From positions 21,107 to 85,106 of the forward strand of contig NZ_CCMG01000011.1 of the NCBI RefSeq assembly GCF_000751075.1: a stretch of DNA of 64,000 bases. Reading direction: 5' to 3'. How positions within the stretch are numbered: the first letter of the stretch is position 1; each line of letters begins with the position of its first letter. This document shows, piece by piece, positions 1 to 10,538 of the stretch. The stretch is from Rickettsia tamurae (GTDB lineage Bacteria > Pseudomonadota > Alphaproteobacteria > Rickettsiales > Rickettsiaceae). A model generated the notes under the pieces. It was given only the letters and a program-made list of their open reading frames with translations. It did not search any database and was not told the origin of the DNA. Position numbers and translations under genes: made by a program.

Positions 1-1135
1 TACTTTTATCTTTAGACCAGTCGGGGCTCTCGTTTTTGGATATTTAGGTGATACATATGGGCGAAAAACTACAGTAGTTATAACAACTATAATGATGGCT
101 ACTTCATAGTAATGGCCATTACTTCCTACTTACAATGAAATTGGTATAACAGCTTCTATTATAATAATATTATGTAGAATTGTTCAAGGTATGTCCTCAA
201 TGGGAGAGGTAATAGGAACCAGAAGTTTATTTAACCGAGTTTACTAAGCCTCCAATACAATATCCTATTGTAGCCTTAGCTACGGTTTTCGCTACTGTAG
301 GAACTTTCGCAGCTCTAGGAGTTGCTACTATTGTTACTTCTTATGGCTTTAATTGGCGTTATGCATTTGGTATCGGTGCAATTATTGCCGTTGTAGGAAC
401 ATTAGCAAGAACCGCATTACGAGAAACTCCTGAATTTGCTAATGCAAAGCTTAAATTACTTAAAACTTTTGAAAAAGCTAATAGAGATATAAAAGTATTA
501 GAAAATAATCCTATTTGGAAAGAAAAAATTAATAAAAAGACAGCAATAGCTCTATTTATAATGGATTGTGCATGGCCTGTATGTTTTTATTTTGCATATA
601 TTTATTGTGGCGATATTCTTGTAACCAAATTTAACTGTACTCCTGAACAAGTTATAAAACAAAATTTCAAATTATCTATAATAGAACTTTAGTAGCAGCA
701 TTAAGTTATAAGATATATCCTTTAAAAATTCTAAAAGCATTATTAGGTATCTTTACTATTACAATATTACTATGTCCATATTTATTAAATAAAGCTTCTA
801 ATCCAAATCAAATATTTATTATTCAATCACTTATCATGGCTTTTGCCCTTAATGTTATGCCGGCTGTACCAAATTGTTTTAGACATTTTCCAATCTTTAA
901 ACGCTTTACTTCCGTAACATTTACATATGCTTTATCAGCTGCTTGTATGTATGTTATTAGCTCTTTTGGTTTTCCTCATTTAATAAAAACCTTTGGAAAC
1001 TGGGGAGTATTAATTATTATGATTCCAACAAGTATTGGATTTGGATTTGGTATATTTCATTTTGAAAAATTGGAGAAAGAAAGTGGAAATTATCCGACAA
1101 AATCTTTTGCCCCTTCTTCAGTGATGTCTGCTTAA
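1..1135 (+). pseudogene. ProP-type MFS carrier, degraded, 5' end outside window
   Basis: Remnant of a major facilitator carrier of the proline/betaine (ProP) type. The first bases encode the family motif FGYLGDTYGRK, then an in-frame TAG interrupts near 108. Later frames continue with typical membrane segments and a cytoplasmic loop (about 250-690), where two consecutive stops occur. The last readable piece, 836-1135, gives 99 residues with three hydrophobic segments and the usual C-terminal tail. Several frameshifts and stops separate the pieces, so no working carrier can be made. Two intact paralogues lie at 22351-23598 and 61242-62495. Its end overlaps the end of the convergent ankyrin gene by 4 bases. 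Confidence 0.85.
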
Positions 1136-1683
1136 TTGATAAATATTTTTTGCATTTTATTATTAACCTTTATATTGTGATTATCAATTATTTCGTTAAG
1201 CTGGTTTTCTATAGTCATAATTTTAAATTTTGTAGATTTATCAACTATGAGCTTTTGCATACTAGCAGTTATTTTGTCTATATCGGTTATATTATTAAGG
1301 ACTTTAATGTTGTTTACTATATTCTCTATAGTGTCTTTTATTATAGCTTTAGCATTTATCGCAATATTAGTAGCTACTTTATCATTTATCCCATCAACCA
1401 ACTTTTGAAAACCATCTATTTTATGCAATAAGTCACATACATTTTTAAAACCTTTATTTGTAGCTATACTTAAAGCTGTTTCACCATTATTAGTAACCTG
1501 ATTAATAGCTGTAATGGACATTCTATTAATAAGTAATTCACAAACTTTTTCTAAGCCATCACGGGCAGTTTCTAATATCTCTCTATTATTAATAGCTGTG
1601 TTGGACGTATTAATAAGCAGCTCATAAACTACTTCTAAGCCCTTTTCTAAAGCAGAAATTAATATAGTATTCCGTTTAATCAT
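1132..1683 (-). CDS. Ankyrin-repeat protein (short, possibly half of a split gene)
   Basis: About 183 residues. The first half carries weak ankyrin units (the best ends in NNGETALSIATNKGFKNVCD); the second half is predicted helical, without a recognised domain. ATG at 1683 is preferred; a TTG at 1686 is also possible. The start overlaps the end of the upstream LRR/TPR frame by 8 bases, so the two may be translationally coupled or may be one ancestral gene split by a frameshift. Ankyrin proteins in Rickettsia are often variable, host-facing or decaying. No signal peptide is seen. Function unknown. Confidence 0.55.
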   Translation of the reverse strand: MIKRNTILISALEKGLEVVYELLINTSNTAINNREILETARDGLEKVCELLINRMSITAINQVTNNGETALSIATNKGFKNVCDLLHKIDGFQKLVDGINDKVATNIAINAKAIIKDTIENIVNNIKVLNNITDIDKITASMQKLIVDKSTKFKIMTIENQLNEIIDNHNIKVNNKMQKIFIN

Positions 1684-2179
1684 CAAAATTATTTAATTCA
1701 TCCTGATTTATATGTTTTATTAGGTTTTGCATGTCTACTTGATTTTTTTCTTTTATATCTATTACTAATTTTTTCCATTTAGTTAAATTATCGTCTACAA
1801 TATTAATATTTTTTGCAGAAAGTACTTGTTTTTGTTGTTCTTTATATTCCTTTTCTGCATTTGTTTTATTTCTTTCATATAAATTGTCTGCCCTATATGA
1901 GTATCCATCAAATCCTTTCTTGATTTTTATTGCTGCTTTATATTTTTCTATAGCTTCATCATACTTTTCTTGACTGCATAAATTATTACCCTCTGCATTT
2001 AAGCTTTCTGCTTTTTTCTCGGCTATAGTTTGATTTCTTTGCAGATATCCGCTAATTGTCTTTAATGTTGTATCGCCTATGTTGTTATAAGAAAGAGAAA
2101 GAGTTGTACTACCCTTTCTTAAACTATCGGCTTCCCATTTCAAACCTCGTTTTTCTAGAAATTCTATTAGTTCTTTCAT
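1676..2179 (-). CDS. Small LRR/TPR-like protein
   Basis: 167 residues. Residues about 25-52 resemble one leucine-rich repeat unit of the ribonuclease-inhibitor type (LSLSYNNIGDTTLKTISGYL). Residues 55-90 form a TPR-like helical pair containing YDEAIEKYKAAIKIKK. The rest is lysine-rich and probably coiled. Both motifs suggest protein binding. A single LRR unit is too little for a stable solenoid, so this is probably a truncated end of a longer repeat protein. It runs into the ankyrin frame at 1683 with an overlap. Function not known. Confidence 0.5.
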   Translation of the reverse strand: MKELIEFLEKRGLKWEADSLRKGSTTLSLSYNNIGDTTLKTISGYLQRNQTIAEKKAESLNAEGNNLCSQEKYDEAIEKYKAAIKIKKGFDGYSYRADNLYERNKTNAEKEYKEQQKQVLSAKNINIVDDNLTKWKKLVIDIKEKNQVDMQNLIKHINQDELNNFDD

Positions 2180-2302
2180 ATCTTTATCCTTATTAAATTC
2201 TATAAATCTTAATATTTTGTTAAAAATGAGCTTATAGACAGAATCATAATAATGAGCTTTAAGAAAGCAATAGAAATTTAACTAAAAGTATGAATAAATA
2301 AA

Positions 2303-2606
2303 TTAGGATTGATTCAGGGAATCTATTAATATATAGAGGATTAGAGGGAAATAATAATGTTGCCGACGTGTCGCTAAACCTTGCAGCTTAACACCGCCTT
2401 TAGCGTATATCCATCTTGGCAGTTCATCGACAGCCGCTAAATATTCAACTTGGTTAAGCTTCTGCGGCAAGGTTGATGCTTGAAACTTCCCGCTACCAAA
2501 ATTAAAGATAAATGAGATTAAGGCGGCTTGTTGGTTTTCGGTTAATGACACACACCCTAGTGGACGATTATCGACACATTTACCAGCTTCGAGTAATTAT
2601 TATTTA
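2303..2606 (-). pseudogene. Phage-type lysozyme (GH24) C-terminal fragment
   Basis: The frame reads through SLTENQQAALISFIFNFGSG and ends with WIYAKGGVKLQGLATRRQHY, matching the C-terminal half of T4/lambda-type endolysins of glycoside hydrolase family 24. The open stretch continues upstream of the first GTG (2551) as far as about 2600, where two stop codons end it. The N-terminal half with the catalytic glutamate is gone. The last 15 or so residues are hydrophobic and not family-like, suggesting fusion to unrelated sequence. A remnant of phage origin, not a working enzyme. Confidence 0.75.
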
Positions 2607-2736
2607 CCTTCCTACAGATCCTCGCTTGCTTTCCCGCAATATATTCTTGAGAGTAGTAATAGAATGAGGAAGGGGAGATTTATGTTTGTTAATAATAGTA
2701 GCCCTTATGTGTTCTAGTGTTTGTTTAGTATTTTTA

Positions 2737-3423
2737 TTAGCATGTGTTATAACCTCCATATAAATTACCTACTTCTTTCTGTTCTTTTTTGAAAGCTTCT
2801 TTATTTCCTATGTTAGCCAAAGCTTTAAAACTATGTTTTATAACTTGTCCAATATTTTTAAAAACATGCGAATTATCTTTTTTAGCTGTTTCTTTGCACC
2901 ATGTATCTAGATTCTCTAATTCTTTTTTGATTTCTTGAGAAATTGCTTTTTTGTTTTCAGGATTTTCCTTCCCTTTTTCATAAGTATTAATAATCTTGTC
3001 TAATTTTTCTTTAAACTCTTTTTCGTTATTACTCGGTTTTAAATTAAGCATTACATCAGAGTGGTCTGATGATAGTTCTTTGAGGATATTAATAATTATT
3101 TCTTCTTTTAATCCATTATTATCTCCATTAAGCAAATTTTCATATTTATGATCTGGTACTATATTCGTTACATAATCTAAGAATTCTGTTTTGTGGTAAT
3201 GATTCGGTATTGAGTTTAGCAAATTCTCCATTGTGTCTACATATGGAGCTATATGTGATATCATGGTTATTAGATGAATCGACTATAAGAACACTAAAGT
3301 CTTTTAGCATATCTGGGTTCTTTAATGTTAATTTATGTTCTTTTTATGTTCTTTAAAAAACTTTTCTAGTTTACTGTTAATTTCATGTTGTCTAAATTTA
3401 CCTTGAGTTGAAGAATTTGGCAT
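2737..3423 (-). pseudogene. Unknown Rickettsia gene broken by two frameshifts
   Basis: Unrecognised protein. The longest open part (2737-3264, 175 residues) is helical and lysine/glutamate rich. An upstream ATG at 3423 opens a frame beginning MPNSSTQGKFRQHEINSKLE that stops after about 31 codons. The cause is visible: the 11-base unit AAAGAACATAA occurs twice in tandem (about 3332-3353). Removing one copy restores a frame reading KEHKLTLKNPDMLKDFSVLI. A second frameshift lies between there and 3264. The ancestral protein was roughly 220-230 residues. No known domain recognised. Confidence 0.6.
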
Positions 3424-3600
3424 TTTGATAATCCTATATTAGTTAACACAAAAGAAATTAAAGCTTATATTAATAAACTTGAGAAATATTTTTAATTAAA
3501 TTATTAATATTTCTTTTTATAAGGTGATAAATTTACTATTTAGAAGAAAGAGAAAAGCTGCTTAGTTTAGAGATTTGGTGAAAGACACTTAATATTCCAG

Positions 3601-3675
3601 TTAAACGGCAAAAAGCTTGATTTTATGCTGTATCCGCCGTTTGATAGCTTTATAAAAGCGTCGGAAATCGAAGAA
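3601..3675 (+). other. Coding-like palindromic fragment abutting tRNA-Arg
   Basis: An open stretch reading LNGKKLDFMLYPPFDSFIKA runs directly up to the tRNA 3' end. It contains the near-perfect inverted pair TTAAACGGC and GCCGTTTGA. It has no start codon. It may be the tail of an integrated element, since tRNA 3' ends are common integration sites, or a palindromic repeat. I do not recognise the protein. Confidence 0.3.
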
Positions 3676-3752
3676 TGGCGCACCCTAAAGGATTCGAACC
3701 TCTGACCCACAGATTAGAAGTCTGTTGCTCTATCCAGCTGAGCTAAGGGTGC
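3676..3752 (-). tRNA. tRNA-Arg (anticodon TCT)
   Basis: The minus strand folds as a full cloverleaf: acceptor stem GCACCCT pairing with AGGGTGC, D arm with AGCTCAGCTGGATAGAGC, anticodon loop with TCT, T arm GGTTCGAATCC, discriminator G and an encoded CCA end. It reads AGA codons, frequent in this AT-rich genome. Confidence 0.95.
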
Positions 3753-3848
3753 TAAACATTTACGGTAAACTTTATATCAGTTTAAGCAAAGTTTTTCAAG
3801 GATTCTTTTTTTATTAAAAATAATAAGCAAATGTGATAAAAGATATTC

Positions 3849-4166
3849 ATGGATAAATTCTACAATTACAATTCTTCTTCAAATCAGGCTTTACTTAGTC
3901 TTAAAGTAAAACCTAATTCTAACCGGAATCTAATTAGCGATTTTATAACTATTAATAATATCCCATATCTAAAATTATCTATAAAAGCAGTACCGGAGCA
4001 AGGTAAAGCTAATGAAGAAATCATAAATTATTTAGCAAAAGAATGGAAATTATCACGTAGTAATATTGAAATTATTAAAGGTCATACTCATAGCTTAAAA
4101 ACGATATTGATAAAAAATATTAATGAAGACTATTTAAATTTGATTATTAATTCCTATATTAAATAA
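3849..4166 (+). CDS. DUF167 / YggU family protein
   Basis: 105 residues, the usual size for the UPF0235/DUF167 family of small alpha/beta proteins. The family signature is clear: LSLKVKPNSNRN near the N-terminus, then VPEQGKANEEIINYLAKEW and IEIIKGHTHSLKTILI. The molecular role of this family is not established. It is a single gene between tRNA-Arg and htpG, with a type A palindrome just after its stop. Confidence 0.85.
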   Translation: MDKFYNYNSSSNQALLSLKVKPNSNRNLISDFITINNIPYLKLSIKAVPEQGKANEEIINYLAKEWKLSRSNIEIIKGHTHSLKTILIKNINEDYLNLIINSYIK

Positions 4167-4194
4167 ATAAAGTTTTGTTACAAGATACCAAAAT

Positions 4195-4286
4195 CGTCAT
4201 TGCGAGCAACTAAAAGGAGCGTAGCAATCTCAGGACTATAGCACGAGATTGCTTCGTCAAAACCTACAGTTTTTCCTCGCAATGAC
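4195..4286. repeat. Palindromic repeat family A (copy 1)
   Basis: Family A elements begin CGTCATTGCGAG and end with its complement, CTCGCAATGAC(G), with inner pairs around CAATCTC and GAGATTGC. About 92 bp. Resembles Rickettsia palindromic elements; I cannot assign the published family number. Confidence 0.8.
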
Positions 4287-4341
4287 AAAAAAACTGACCT
4301 AGTAACAAAGCTAAAAACAAGAATTTATAAATTGGTTTAGT

Positions 4342-6222
4342 ATGACACAAGAAAAGAAAAAGTTTGATGCCGAGGTTGGCAAGATTTTAAATTTAATGAT
4401 TCACTCTCTTTATAGTAATAAAGAGATTTTTATGAGGGAGTTAATTTCCAATGCTTCGGATGCTTGCGATAAATTACGTTATTTATCTCAAAGTAACAGT
4501 GCATTAGTAGCAGGTGATAACAATTTTAAAATTACGGTTAAAGTCGATAAAGATAACGGACAAATCATTATCCGTGATAACGGCATAGGCATGAATAAAG
4601 AGGATTTAATCGAAAATCTCGGTACTATTGCAAGATCGGGTACGGCAAATTTTCTTAAAAGCCTCTCCGGTGATTCTAAAAAGGATAATATGCTAATCGG
4701 TCAATTTGGTGTTGGATTTTATTCAAGCTTTATGGTAGCTGATAAAGTGACTGTAACCTCAAGAAAAGCTGGTGAGGATAAAGTCCATGTTTGGGAATCA
4801 GACGGGCTTGGTGAATATATTGTCTCAGATTCAGATAAAGAGTTCACAAGAGGCACGGAAATCGTTTTACATATCAAAAAGGAAGAAGATACATTCCTTG
4901 ATCATTTTAGATTAAAACACATCGTTAAAAGCTATTCCGATCACATAGCAGTACCGATATATTTCTTTGATGAAGCCGGTAATAATGAAATCCAGCTTAA
5001 TTCAGCTTCTGCATTATGGACAAGACCGAAATCAGAAATTACGGAAGAACAATATAAAGAATTCTACAAAAGCTTATCTTATGCCGTTGATGACCCTTGG
5101 ATAACGATGCATAATAAAAACGAGGGAGCTATAGAATTTACTAACCTACTTTTCATCCCATCGAGCAAAACATTTGACTTATTTCACCCTGATCGCAAAA
5201 GGCGAGTAAAATTATATATAAAAAGAGTATTTATATCTGATGAGAATATAGATTTAATCCCGTCATATTTGAGGTTTTTACGAGGTGTAGTTGATTCAGA
5301 AGATTTACCACTAAATATTAGCCGTGAATCACTGCAGCATAATAGCGTGCTTGAGAAAATCAAAAATGCTATTACAAAAAGAGTGCTTGGCGAGCTTAGA
5401 AAAAAGAAAGAGGAATCACCTGAAGAATATAATAAGTTTTGGGCTAATTTCGGCGGTGCTTTAAAAGAGGGTTTATGTGAGGCTACTACCGATCATGAAA
5501 AATTATTAGAGGTATGTATATTCAGAAGTGCCTTGCATAATAAAATGATCAGCCTTGACGAATATATAGCGAATTTTAAAGAAGGGCAGAATACTATATA
5601 TTATTTAAGCGGTGATAACCCCGATAAATTACTTTCAAGCCCACAAATCGAAGGGTTGTTAAGTAAAAATATCGATGTATTACTTTTTACTGATACAGTG
5701 GATGATTTTTGGGTAAATGTTAATAACGAATATAAAGGACATGCTATTAAATCTGCTACTAGAAGCGATATCGATGTAGAGCAAACCACTTCACAATCTG
5801 AGAAGAAAAATACAGATAGTAAAAAATCTGATGATGAATATAAATTGCTAACCGATTATTTTAAAGAGACACTCGGGGAATTAGTAAAAGAAGTTAAGAT
5901 CTCTAAAAAACTTACTTCAAGCCCTGCTTGTCTTGCCGTTAGCGACGCTGCTATGGATATTCGTATGGAGAGATTTTTGATTGAGCAGAAACAAATAGCT
6001 AATGCCTCAGCTAAAAATTTAGAGCTAAACCCTAAAAATAAAATCATAGAGAAAATCTTTAATGACCTAAAAGCAAATAATAAAAATAATGAAGAATTGG
6101 TTAATCTAATATTTGATCAAGCCTGTATTTTAGAGGGTGAACCGGTTGCTGATACAGGGGCATTTTCAAAGAGATTAAACGATATTGTACAAAAAGCCAT
6201 TTATAACTTTAAACTTTTTTAA
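4342..6222 (+). CDS. htpG: Chaperone protein HtpG (Hsp90)
   Basis: Bacterial Hsp90, 626 residues, the normal length. It is an ATP-dependent dimeric cytosolic chaperone that remodels client proteins with DnaK. The N-terminal GHKL ATPase is complete: [16 protein letters not shown] holds the hydrolytic glutamate (E33) and the Mg-binding asparagine (N37), DNGIGM is at 79-84 and GQFGVGFYS at 120-128. The middle domain contains SRESLQHN, typical of Hsp90. The C-terminal dimerisation domain follows and there is no eukaryotic MEEVD tail. The start is the ATG after a short AT-rich leader. It stands alone, with palindromes A and B on either side. Confidence 0.97.
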   Translation: MTQEKKKFDAEVGKILNLMIHSLYSNKEIFMRELISNASDACDKLRYLSQSNSALVAGDNNFKITVKVDKDNGQIIIRDNGIGMNKEDLIENLGTIARSGTANFLKSLSGDSKKDNMLIGQFGVGFYSSFMVADKVTVTSRKAGEDKVHVWESDGLGEYIVSDSDKEFTRGTEIVLHIKKEEDTFLDHFRLKHIVKSYSDHIAVPIYFFDEAGNNEIQLNSASALWTRPKSEITEEQYKEFYKSLSYAVDDPWITMHNKNEGAIEFTNLLFIPSSKTFDLFHPDRKRRVKLYIKRVFISDENIDLIPSYLRFLRGVVDSEDLPLNISRESLQHNSVLEKIKNAITKRVLGELRKKKEESPEEYNKFWANFGGALKEGLCEATTDHEKLLEVCIFRSALHNKMISLDEYIANFKEGQNTIYYLSGDNPDKLLSSPQIEGLLSKNIDVLLFTDTVDDFWVNVNNEYKGHAIKSATRSDIDVEQTTSQSEKKNTDSKKSDDEYKLLTDYFKETLGELVKEVKISKKLTSSPACLAVSDAAMDIRMERFLIEQKQIANASAKNLELNPKNKIIEKIFNDLKANNKNNEELVNLIFDQACILEGEPVADTGAFSKRLNDIVQKAIYNFKLF

Positions 6223-6250
6223 TTTTAATGTAGAATGGTCGCAATCTGTT

Positions 6251-6341
6251 GTCATCCCGCAATCAAGTCGCGGGATCCAGTAGAAATACTAGTATTTTTT
6301 ATTGTTTTTATGGATCCCGTGGTCGAGCCACGGGATGACAC
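6251..6341. repeat. Palindromic repeat family B (copy 1)
   Basis: Family B cores run GTCATCCCGNNNTCAAG...GGGATCCAG, an AT-rich middle, then GGATCCCG...GGGATGACAC. Full copies have outer arms GGCATTGTTGCGTGG and CCACGCAACAATGCC. This copy holds the core only and lies between htpG and hemA. Confidence 0.8.
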
Positions 6342-6391
6342 AGTACGTTTTACAATTCACATAAAAAATTTCTAACAAATCAATAGTTCTA

Positions 6392-7636
6392 ATGTTTTAT
6401 TACGATACTATATTTAGCAAACATATAGATAAGATCAAAAGCGAAGGAAGATATCGAGAATTTAAGGCCTTAAAAAGACAAGCCGATAATTTTCCTTTTG
6501 CAGAACACGCTAATAAACAAATAGTTATGTGGTGCATTAATGACTATTTGGGCATGAGTAAACATGCAAAAGTAATGCAAGCTTCTATAGATGCCTTGCT
6601 AAAATACGGTGTTGGATCAGGCGGAACTCGCAATATCGGTGGTAATAATATCGCCATTCTTGAGCTTGAAAAAGAACTTGCAAATTTACACAAAAAGCAA
6701 GCAGCTTTAGTTTTTACATCCGGTTTTGTTGCAAATGATACAACACTTGCAAGTCTTGCTAAAATCATGCCAGATATAGTATTTTTCTCCGATGAGCTAA
6801 ATCATGCATCAATAATTGCAGGGATTACAAGTTCAAGAGCCGAGAAATATATATATAGACATTTAGACGTTAAGCATCTAGAAGAGCTTTTACAATCAGT
6901 CGATATTAATAGACCGAAAATTATTGTTTTTGAATCGGCTTACTCTATGGACGGTTTCTTCTCACCTATCAAAGATATAATCAACTTAGCCAAAAAATAT
7001 AATGCTTTAACCTTTATCGATGAAGTTCATACGGTCGGTTTATACGGTAAACAGGGTGGCGGTATTGCCGAACTTCTTAATTGTAGTGATCAAATCGATA
7101 TTATTCAAGGTACACTTGCCAAAGCATACGGCACTATCGGCGGTTATATCACTAGCAACCATAATTTAGTCGACGCTATAAGACTAACCGCTCCAGGGTT
7201 TATTTTCACTACTTCATTGCCGCCGGTAATTTCTACCGCTGCAACGCATAGTATTAGACATCTCAAAAAATCAAATGAAGAACGAATAAAACATCAAGAA
7301 GTAGTTACAAAACTTAAAAATTCTTTTGAACGTTTTAATATACCTTATTTGAAAAATGAAAGTCATATAGTGCCGATAATTATTGGTGATCCGATTAAAG
7401 CGGCGAAAGCCTCAAATATACTCCTTAATGAATACGGTATTTACGTTCAACATATCAATTTTCCAACCGTACCGAGAGGTACGGAACGCCTCCGAATCAT
7501 CCCAACCCCTGCCCATACCGATAAAATGATCAATGATTTATCTATAGTCTTAGTACAGATATTTGCCGAACTTGATATAGAATTATCTTCTGCTAAAGAA
7601 CTTAACGAAGAAGTACGTTTGAACCTTATTGCTTAA
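6392..7636 (+). CDS. hemA: 5-aminolevulinate synthase
   Basis: Condenses glycine and succinyl-CoA to 5-aminolevulinate, the first step of heme synthesis by the Shemin route used in alphaproteobacteria and mitochondria. 414 residues, a normal length. Visible features of this PLP enzyme family (alpha-oxoamine synthases): [11 protein letters not shown] at 76-86, [12 protein letters not shown] with the PLP-binding D210, and [13 protein letters not shown] with the Schiff-base lysine K244. HemF of the same pathway is encoded at 62498-63442. The gene is monocistronic, flanked by repeats. Confidence 0.97.
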   Translation: MFYYDTIFSKHIDKIKSEGRYREFKALKRQADNFPFAEHANKQIVMWCINDYLGMSKHAKVMQASIDALLKYGVGSGGTRNIGGNNIAILELEKELANLHKKQAALVFTSGFVANDTTLASLAKIMPDIVFFSDELNHASIIAGITSSRAEKYIYRHLDVKHLEELLQSVDINRPKIIVFESAYSMDGFFSPIKDIINLAKKYNALTFIDEVHTVGLYGKQGGGIAELLNCSDQIDIIQGTLAKAYGTIGGYITSNHNLVDAIRLTAPGFIFTTSLPPVISTAATHSIRHLKKSNEERIKHQEVVTKLKNSFERFNIPYLKNESHIVPIIIGDPIKAAKASNILLNEYGIYVQHINFPTVPRGTERLRIIPTPAHTDKMINDLSIVLVQIFAELDIELSSAKELNEEVRLNLIA

Positions 7637-8349
7637 CGTCATTGCGAGGAAAATTACGAAGTAATTGACGAAGCAGTCTAGTAAAAAATTCTCTTAACGT
7701 CATTCCCACGGAAGCGGGAAGGAAGTAAAAACCTATAAAAAACTTGTTTTTTAGGTTTATTTTATCAATAATGTTTAGCAATATTAAGGTTATTTCTCTG
7801 GATTCCCGCTTCTAGCTAGGAATAACATAATATCCACGTAACAATGCTTTCCAGTCGTTTAGCTCATGACGATATCCATCTTTGGTTAACAATGCCACAA
7901 ATCTTATACCAAATTTATTTACTCTCTTTTGCTCCTAAATCATCTAGTTTATTGAAGTATGCCCTAAAAAAAGACTAAGATATAACCATTTAAATTCTTT
8001 TTAAAAAATAAAGGTTTACCCCCATAAATACCTTATTTCTATATAATTTAAAAAATAGTTGTATTTTTATACCACTATAATATTAATTTTTTATTTCTAT
8101 ATAATTAATTTGTTTACTTTGAAGAATTTATAATTTATTTTTCCATGAAATATTCAATGTAAGGCTGTAATTATTGAGCTTTTAAAGCTAACTCAGATAA
8201 AGAACAAACGAGCAATAACAAAAAAGAAAAAAGTATTTCTACAAAATCGACTACGGCTAGTCGCTTAGCTCATGACAATATCCATCTTTATTTAACAATG
8301 TCTAAAAAATATAAGTAATATGAATTTTAACTTAATATAATTACCAAAT
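7637..8349. other. Gene-poor stretch with palindrome remnants
   Basis: No intact gene seen. It begins with half of a type A palindrome (7637-7682), then a degraded type C pair (about 7698-7830; TCATTCCC and CCCGCTTCTAGCTAGGAATAAC). A short phrase, TTAGCTCATGACGATATCCATC, occurs at about 7859-7880, again with changes near 8263, and in part near 41147. On the minus strand at 7917-7961 a tail reads YFNKLDDLGAKESK then stop, perhaps the end of a lost gene. Confidence 0.5.
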
Positions 8350-8555
8350 ATGTCTTTTTTGACCGCAAAACTGCAATTATTAAACTCCTTAAAACTCATG
8401 CTGGCAAAGAGTTTACTGCTTCTAAAATAGCAACTTGGCTAGTTGATACTTATCCTGAAGAAGCAAAGAAAAAAGAGGAAGCAAGCAATGATAAACGATT
8501 ACTTAACGCTAAAAAGCAAAGTAAGAAAGAGAAAAATTATTATCATGATTTATAG
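8350..8555 (+). pseudogene. Winged-helix-like relic with a homopolymer frameshift
   Basis: From the ATG at 8350 the frame leaves the conserved reading after three codons. Adding one T to the T6 run at 8355-8360 gives MSFFDRKTAIIKLLKTHAGK followed by EFTASKIATWLVDTYPEEAK and a lysine-rich end, with a stop at 8553-8555. The motif (IIKLL...FTASKIATWL...YPEE) resembles the N-terminal winged-helix (HARE-type) domain found on some restriction-related proteins. That assignment is from memory of the family and is uncertain. Only the N-terminal domain remains. Confidence 0.45.
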
Positions 8556-8573
8556 AAATGAATTGAATAACTA

Positions 8574-8831
8574 TTGAACGCTATACAAAAAATAGAACCG
8601 AAAATTAAAATAACCAAGAGAGGACGCTGGTTTAGATATTGTTATGTTAACAATATTAATAACATAGTTAATTATGATAATAAATGCTATGAGACATTTG
8701 ATCTTAAATCCAAAATTATTAAAGCCCTTAAAAATCATAAGAAAATTATTAAAGCTCTTGAAAATTATAAGAAGCAGGAGCTTACTGCTATGGAAATTGC
8801 TCAATTGCTGTTAAGTGCTAACTCTAAATAG
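8574..8831 (+). pseudogene. Second winged-helix-like relic
   Basis: An 85-codon open stretch starting at TTG directly after a stop codon; no good start or ribosome binding site. Its end (IIKALENYKKQELTAMEIAQ) parallels the IIKLLKTHAGKEFTASKIAT segment of the preceding relic, suggesting two copies or fragments of the same helix-turn-helix domain. It contains a short internal duplication, KIIKAL repeated twice. Probably not functional. Confidence 0.35.
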
Positions 8832-8857
8832 TTAGTGATTGCAAAAATATACGACTA

Positions 8858-8999
8858 TAAATCACCTTGAATTAGGTGAGATTTATAAGAAATATTTTAT
8901 TTTTTTAAGAATATGACGAATACCGTTAATGCTAGCCCATTTACGGTATGAGATATATTTTTTAAAAATTAAAAATTGCACTTAATTTAAGGTGATTTA
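8858..8999. repeat. 142-bp nested inverted-repeat element
   Basis: The outer arms are 17 bases each: TAAATCACCTTGAATTA at 8858-8874 and its complement, one mismatch, at 8983-8999. Nested near the centre is a second hairpin, ATACCGT...ACGGTAT, extended by AATG/CATT. The size and form fit a small non-autonomous mobile or palindromic element. It does not match families A-D. Confidence 0.6.
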
Positions 9000-9145
9000 C
9001 TATATATGCCGGCAAAGGTGAGTCCTGCGAAACTCACAGTCAACAATGCCTAATCCTAATGGGATTTTACAAAAACTATTGCATATTTCAGCTCTTTAGT
9101 TTATTTTGATTAGCAAACTATGTACAGAATTAATGGATTATTAAA

Positions 9146-10465
9146 ATGGGAATTACCGTATTAAAAAACGAAGGATTGGATTTTCATGCAAGAATCTCTA
9201 CTCCTTTAAGTGAGATAGATGACGATATTCAAAAAGAATTACTTGATTTAACCAAAAAAGTTAAAATAGCGGGTTTTAGAGCTGGTAAAGTACCGGTTTC
9301 AATTGTTAAGAAAAAATACGGTACTTCCGTCAGGAATGATATAATAGAAAGAAAAATTAACCATTCGGTAAATCATGTTATTAAAGAGCATAATCTAAAT
9401 ATAATCGGTAGACCCAAAATTGAAGAATTACAAAACGAACCCGATAAAGCTTTAGAATTTACCGTAAAAATAGAGCTATTACCTAAAATTACTATTCCGG
9501 ATTTAAAGAAAATCTCACTAGATCGTCCAAAATTAGAAGTAAACTCTAAAGATGTTGAAGAACAACTAGGAAAACTTGCCGCATTAACAAAAAGCTATAC
9601 CAAAGAAAGTAAAGCAAAAATAAAAGATGGAGATCAGGTTACTATTGATGCAATCGGGTACATCAAGGATGAAGCTTTTGAAGGCGGTAAATTAAATGAT
9701 TTTAAGGTAGTAATAGGTAGTAATACACTTATTCCAGGTTTTGAGAAACAATTAATAGGTTCTAAAACAGGTAGTGAAGTAGATGTTAATGTTACTTTTC
9801 CTGAAAATTACCATGCTAAAGATTTAGCAGGTAAAGATGCTCGTTTTGCAGTACAAATTAAAGCAGTACATACTGCAGAACCTACCGTTATTGATGAGGA
9901 GTTTGCTAAAAAATTCCAAAGTAATAGCCTTGAAGAATTGCGTACACATTTTACTAAACAAATAGAAAATGAGTCGGAAGAAGCTATTAATACTATAATG
10001 AAAATGAACTTATTTGATAAGTTAGAAAAATTGTTAGATTTTGATGTACCGGAATCTTTATTAGAGCAAGAAAAAAATATTCTAAAGTCCGAAACCGATA
10101 AAAATGACCAAGATGAATCATTATTAAAAGATAAATCCTCTAAAGAAATAACAGAATATTATAATAAATTAGCCCTACGCCGTGTGCGAATAGGCTTATT
10201 ACTTGCTGAATATGCAAAATCTAAAAATTTGCAATTAGAGCCTGATGATTTAAGAAAAGTTATTATGCAACAAGCACGTAATTTTCCTGGGCAGGAAAAT
10301 ATGATATTTGATTTTTATAAAAATAATCCTAGAGCAATTGAAGGACTTAAAGGTCTTGCCTTAGAAGATAAAGCTGTACAATATATATTTAATAACGAAA
10401 TAAAGCTTAAAGAAAAGAAATATACTAAGGAAGAGCTAGAGAAATATCTAGAAGTAGAAGAGTAA
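9146..10465 (+). CDS. tig: Trigger factor
   Basis: Ribosome-bound chaperone and peptidyl-prolyl isomerase that meets nascent chains at the exit tunnel. 439 residues, normal. The N-terminal ribosome-binding part contains the family signature GFRAGKVP (residues about 44-51). The FKBP-type domain follows (about 160-245; [27 protein letters not shown]) and then the helical C-terminal arms. The C-terminus is rich in Lys and Glu. A single gene after a gene-poor region; clpP and clpX do not follow it here. Confidence 0.96.
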   Translation: MGITVLKNEGLDFHARISTPLSEIDDDIQKELLDLTKKVKIAGFRAGKVPVSIVKKKYGTSVRNDIIERKINHSVNHVIKEHNLNIIGRPKIEELQNEPDKALEFTVKIELLPKITIPDLKKISLDRPKLEVNSKDVEEQLGKLAALTKSYTKESKAKIKDGDQVTIDAIGYIKDEAFEGGKLNDFKVVIGSNTLIPGFEKQLIGSKTGSEVDVNVTFPENYHAKDLAGKDARFAVQIKAVHTAEPTVIDEEFAKKFQSNSLEELRTHFTKQIENESEEAINTIMKMNLFDKLEKLLDFDVPESLLEQEKNILKSETDKNDQDESLLKDKSSKEITEYYNKLALRRVRIGLLLAEYAKSKNLQLEPDDLRKVIMQQARNFPGQENMIFDFYKNNPRAIEGLKGLALEDKAVQYIFNNEIKLKEKKYTKEELEKYLEVEE

Positions 10466-10538
10466 CGTATTACTTTGATTTAAAGTTTACCGTTTTTTTT
10501 CATTCTTGCAAAAACAGGAATACAGTGCTTTTTTTTGT

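Noticed and set aside
1150..1431. 93-codon plus-strand ORF
   Set aside because: It is antisense to the ankyrin gene, with low-complexity Tyr/Ile composition typical of AT-rich shadows.
4195..6341. CRISPR-like pattern from recurring palindromes
   Set aside because: The repeats are dispersed one per gap, differ in size, and have no regular spacers or cas genes nearby.
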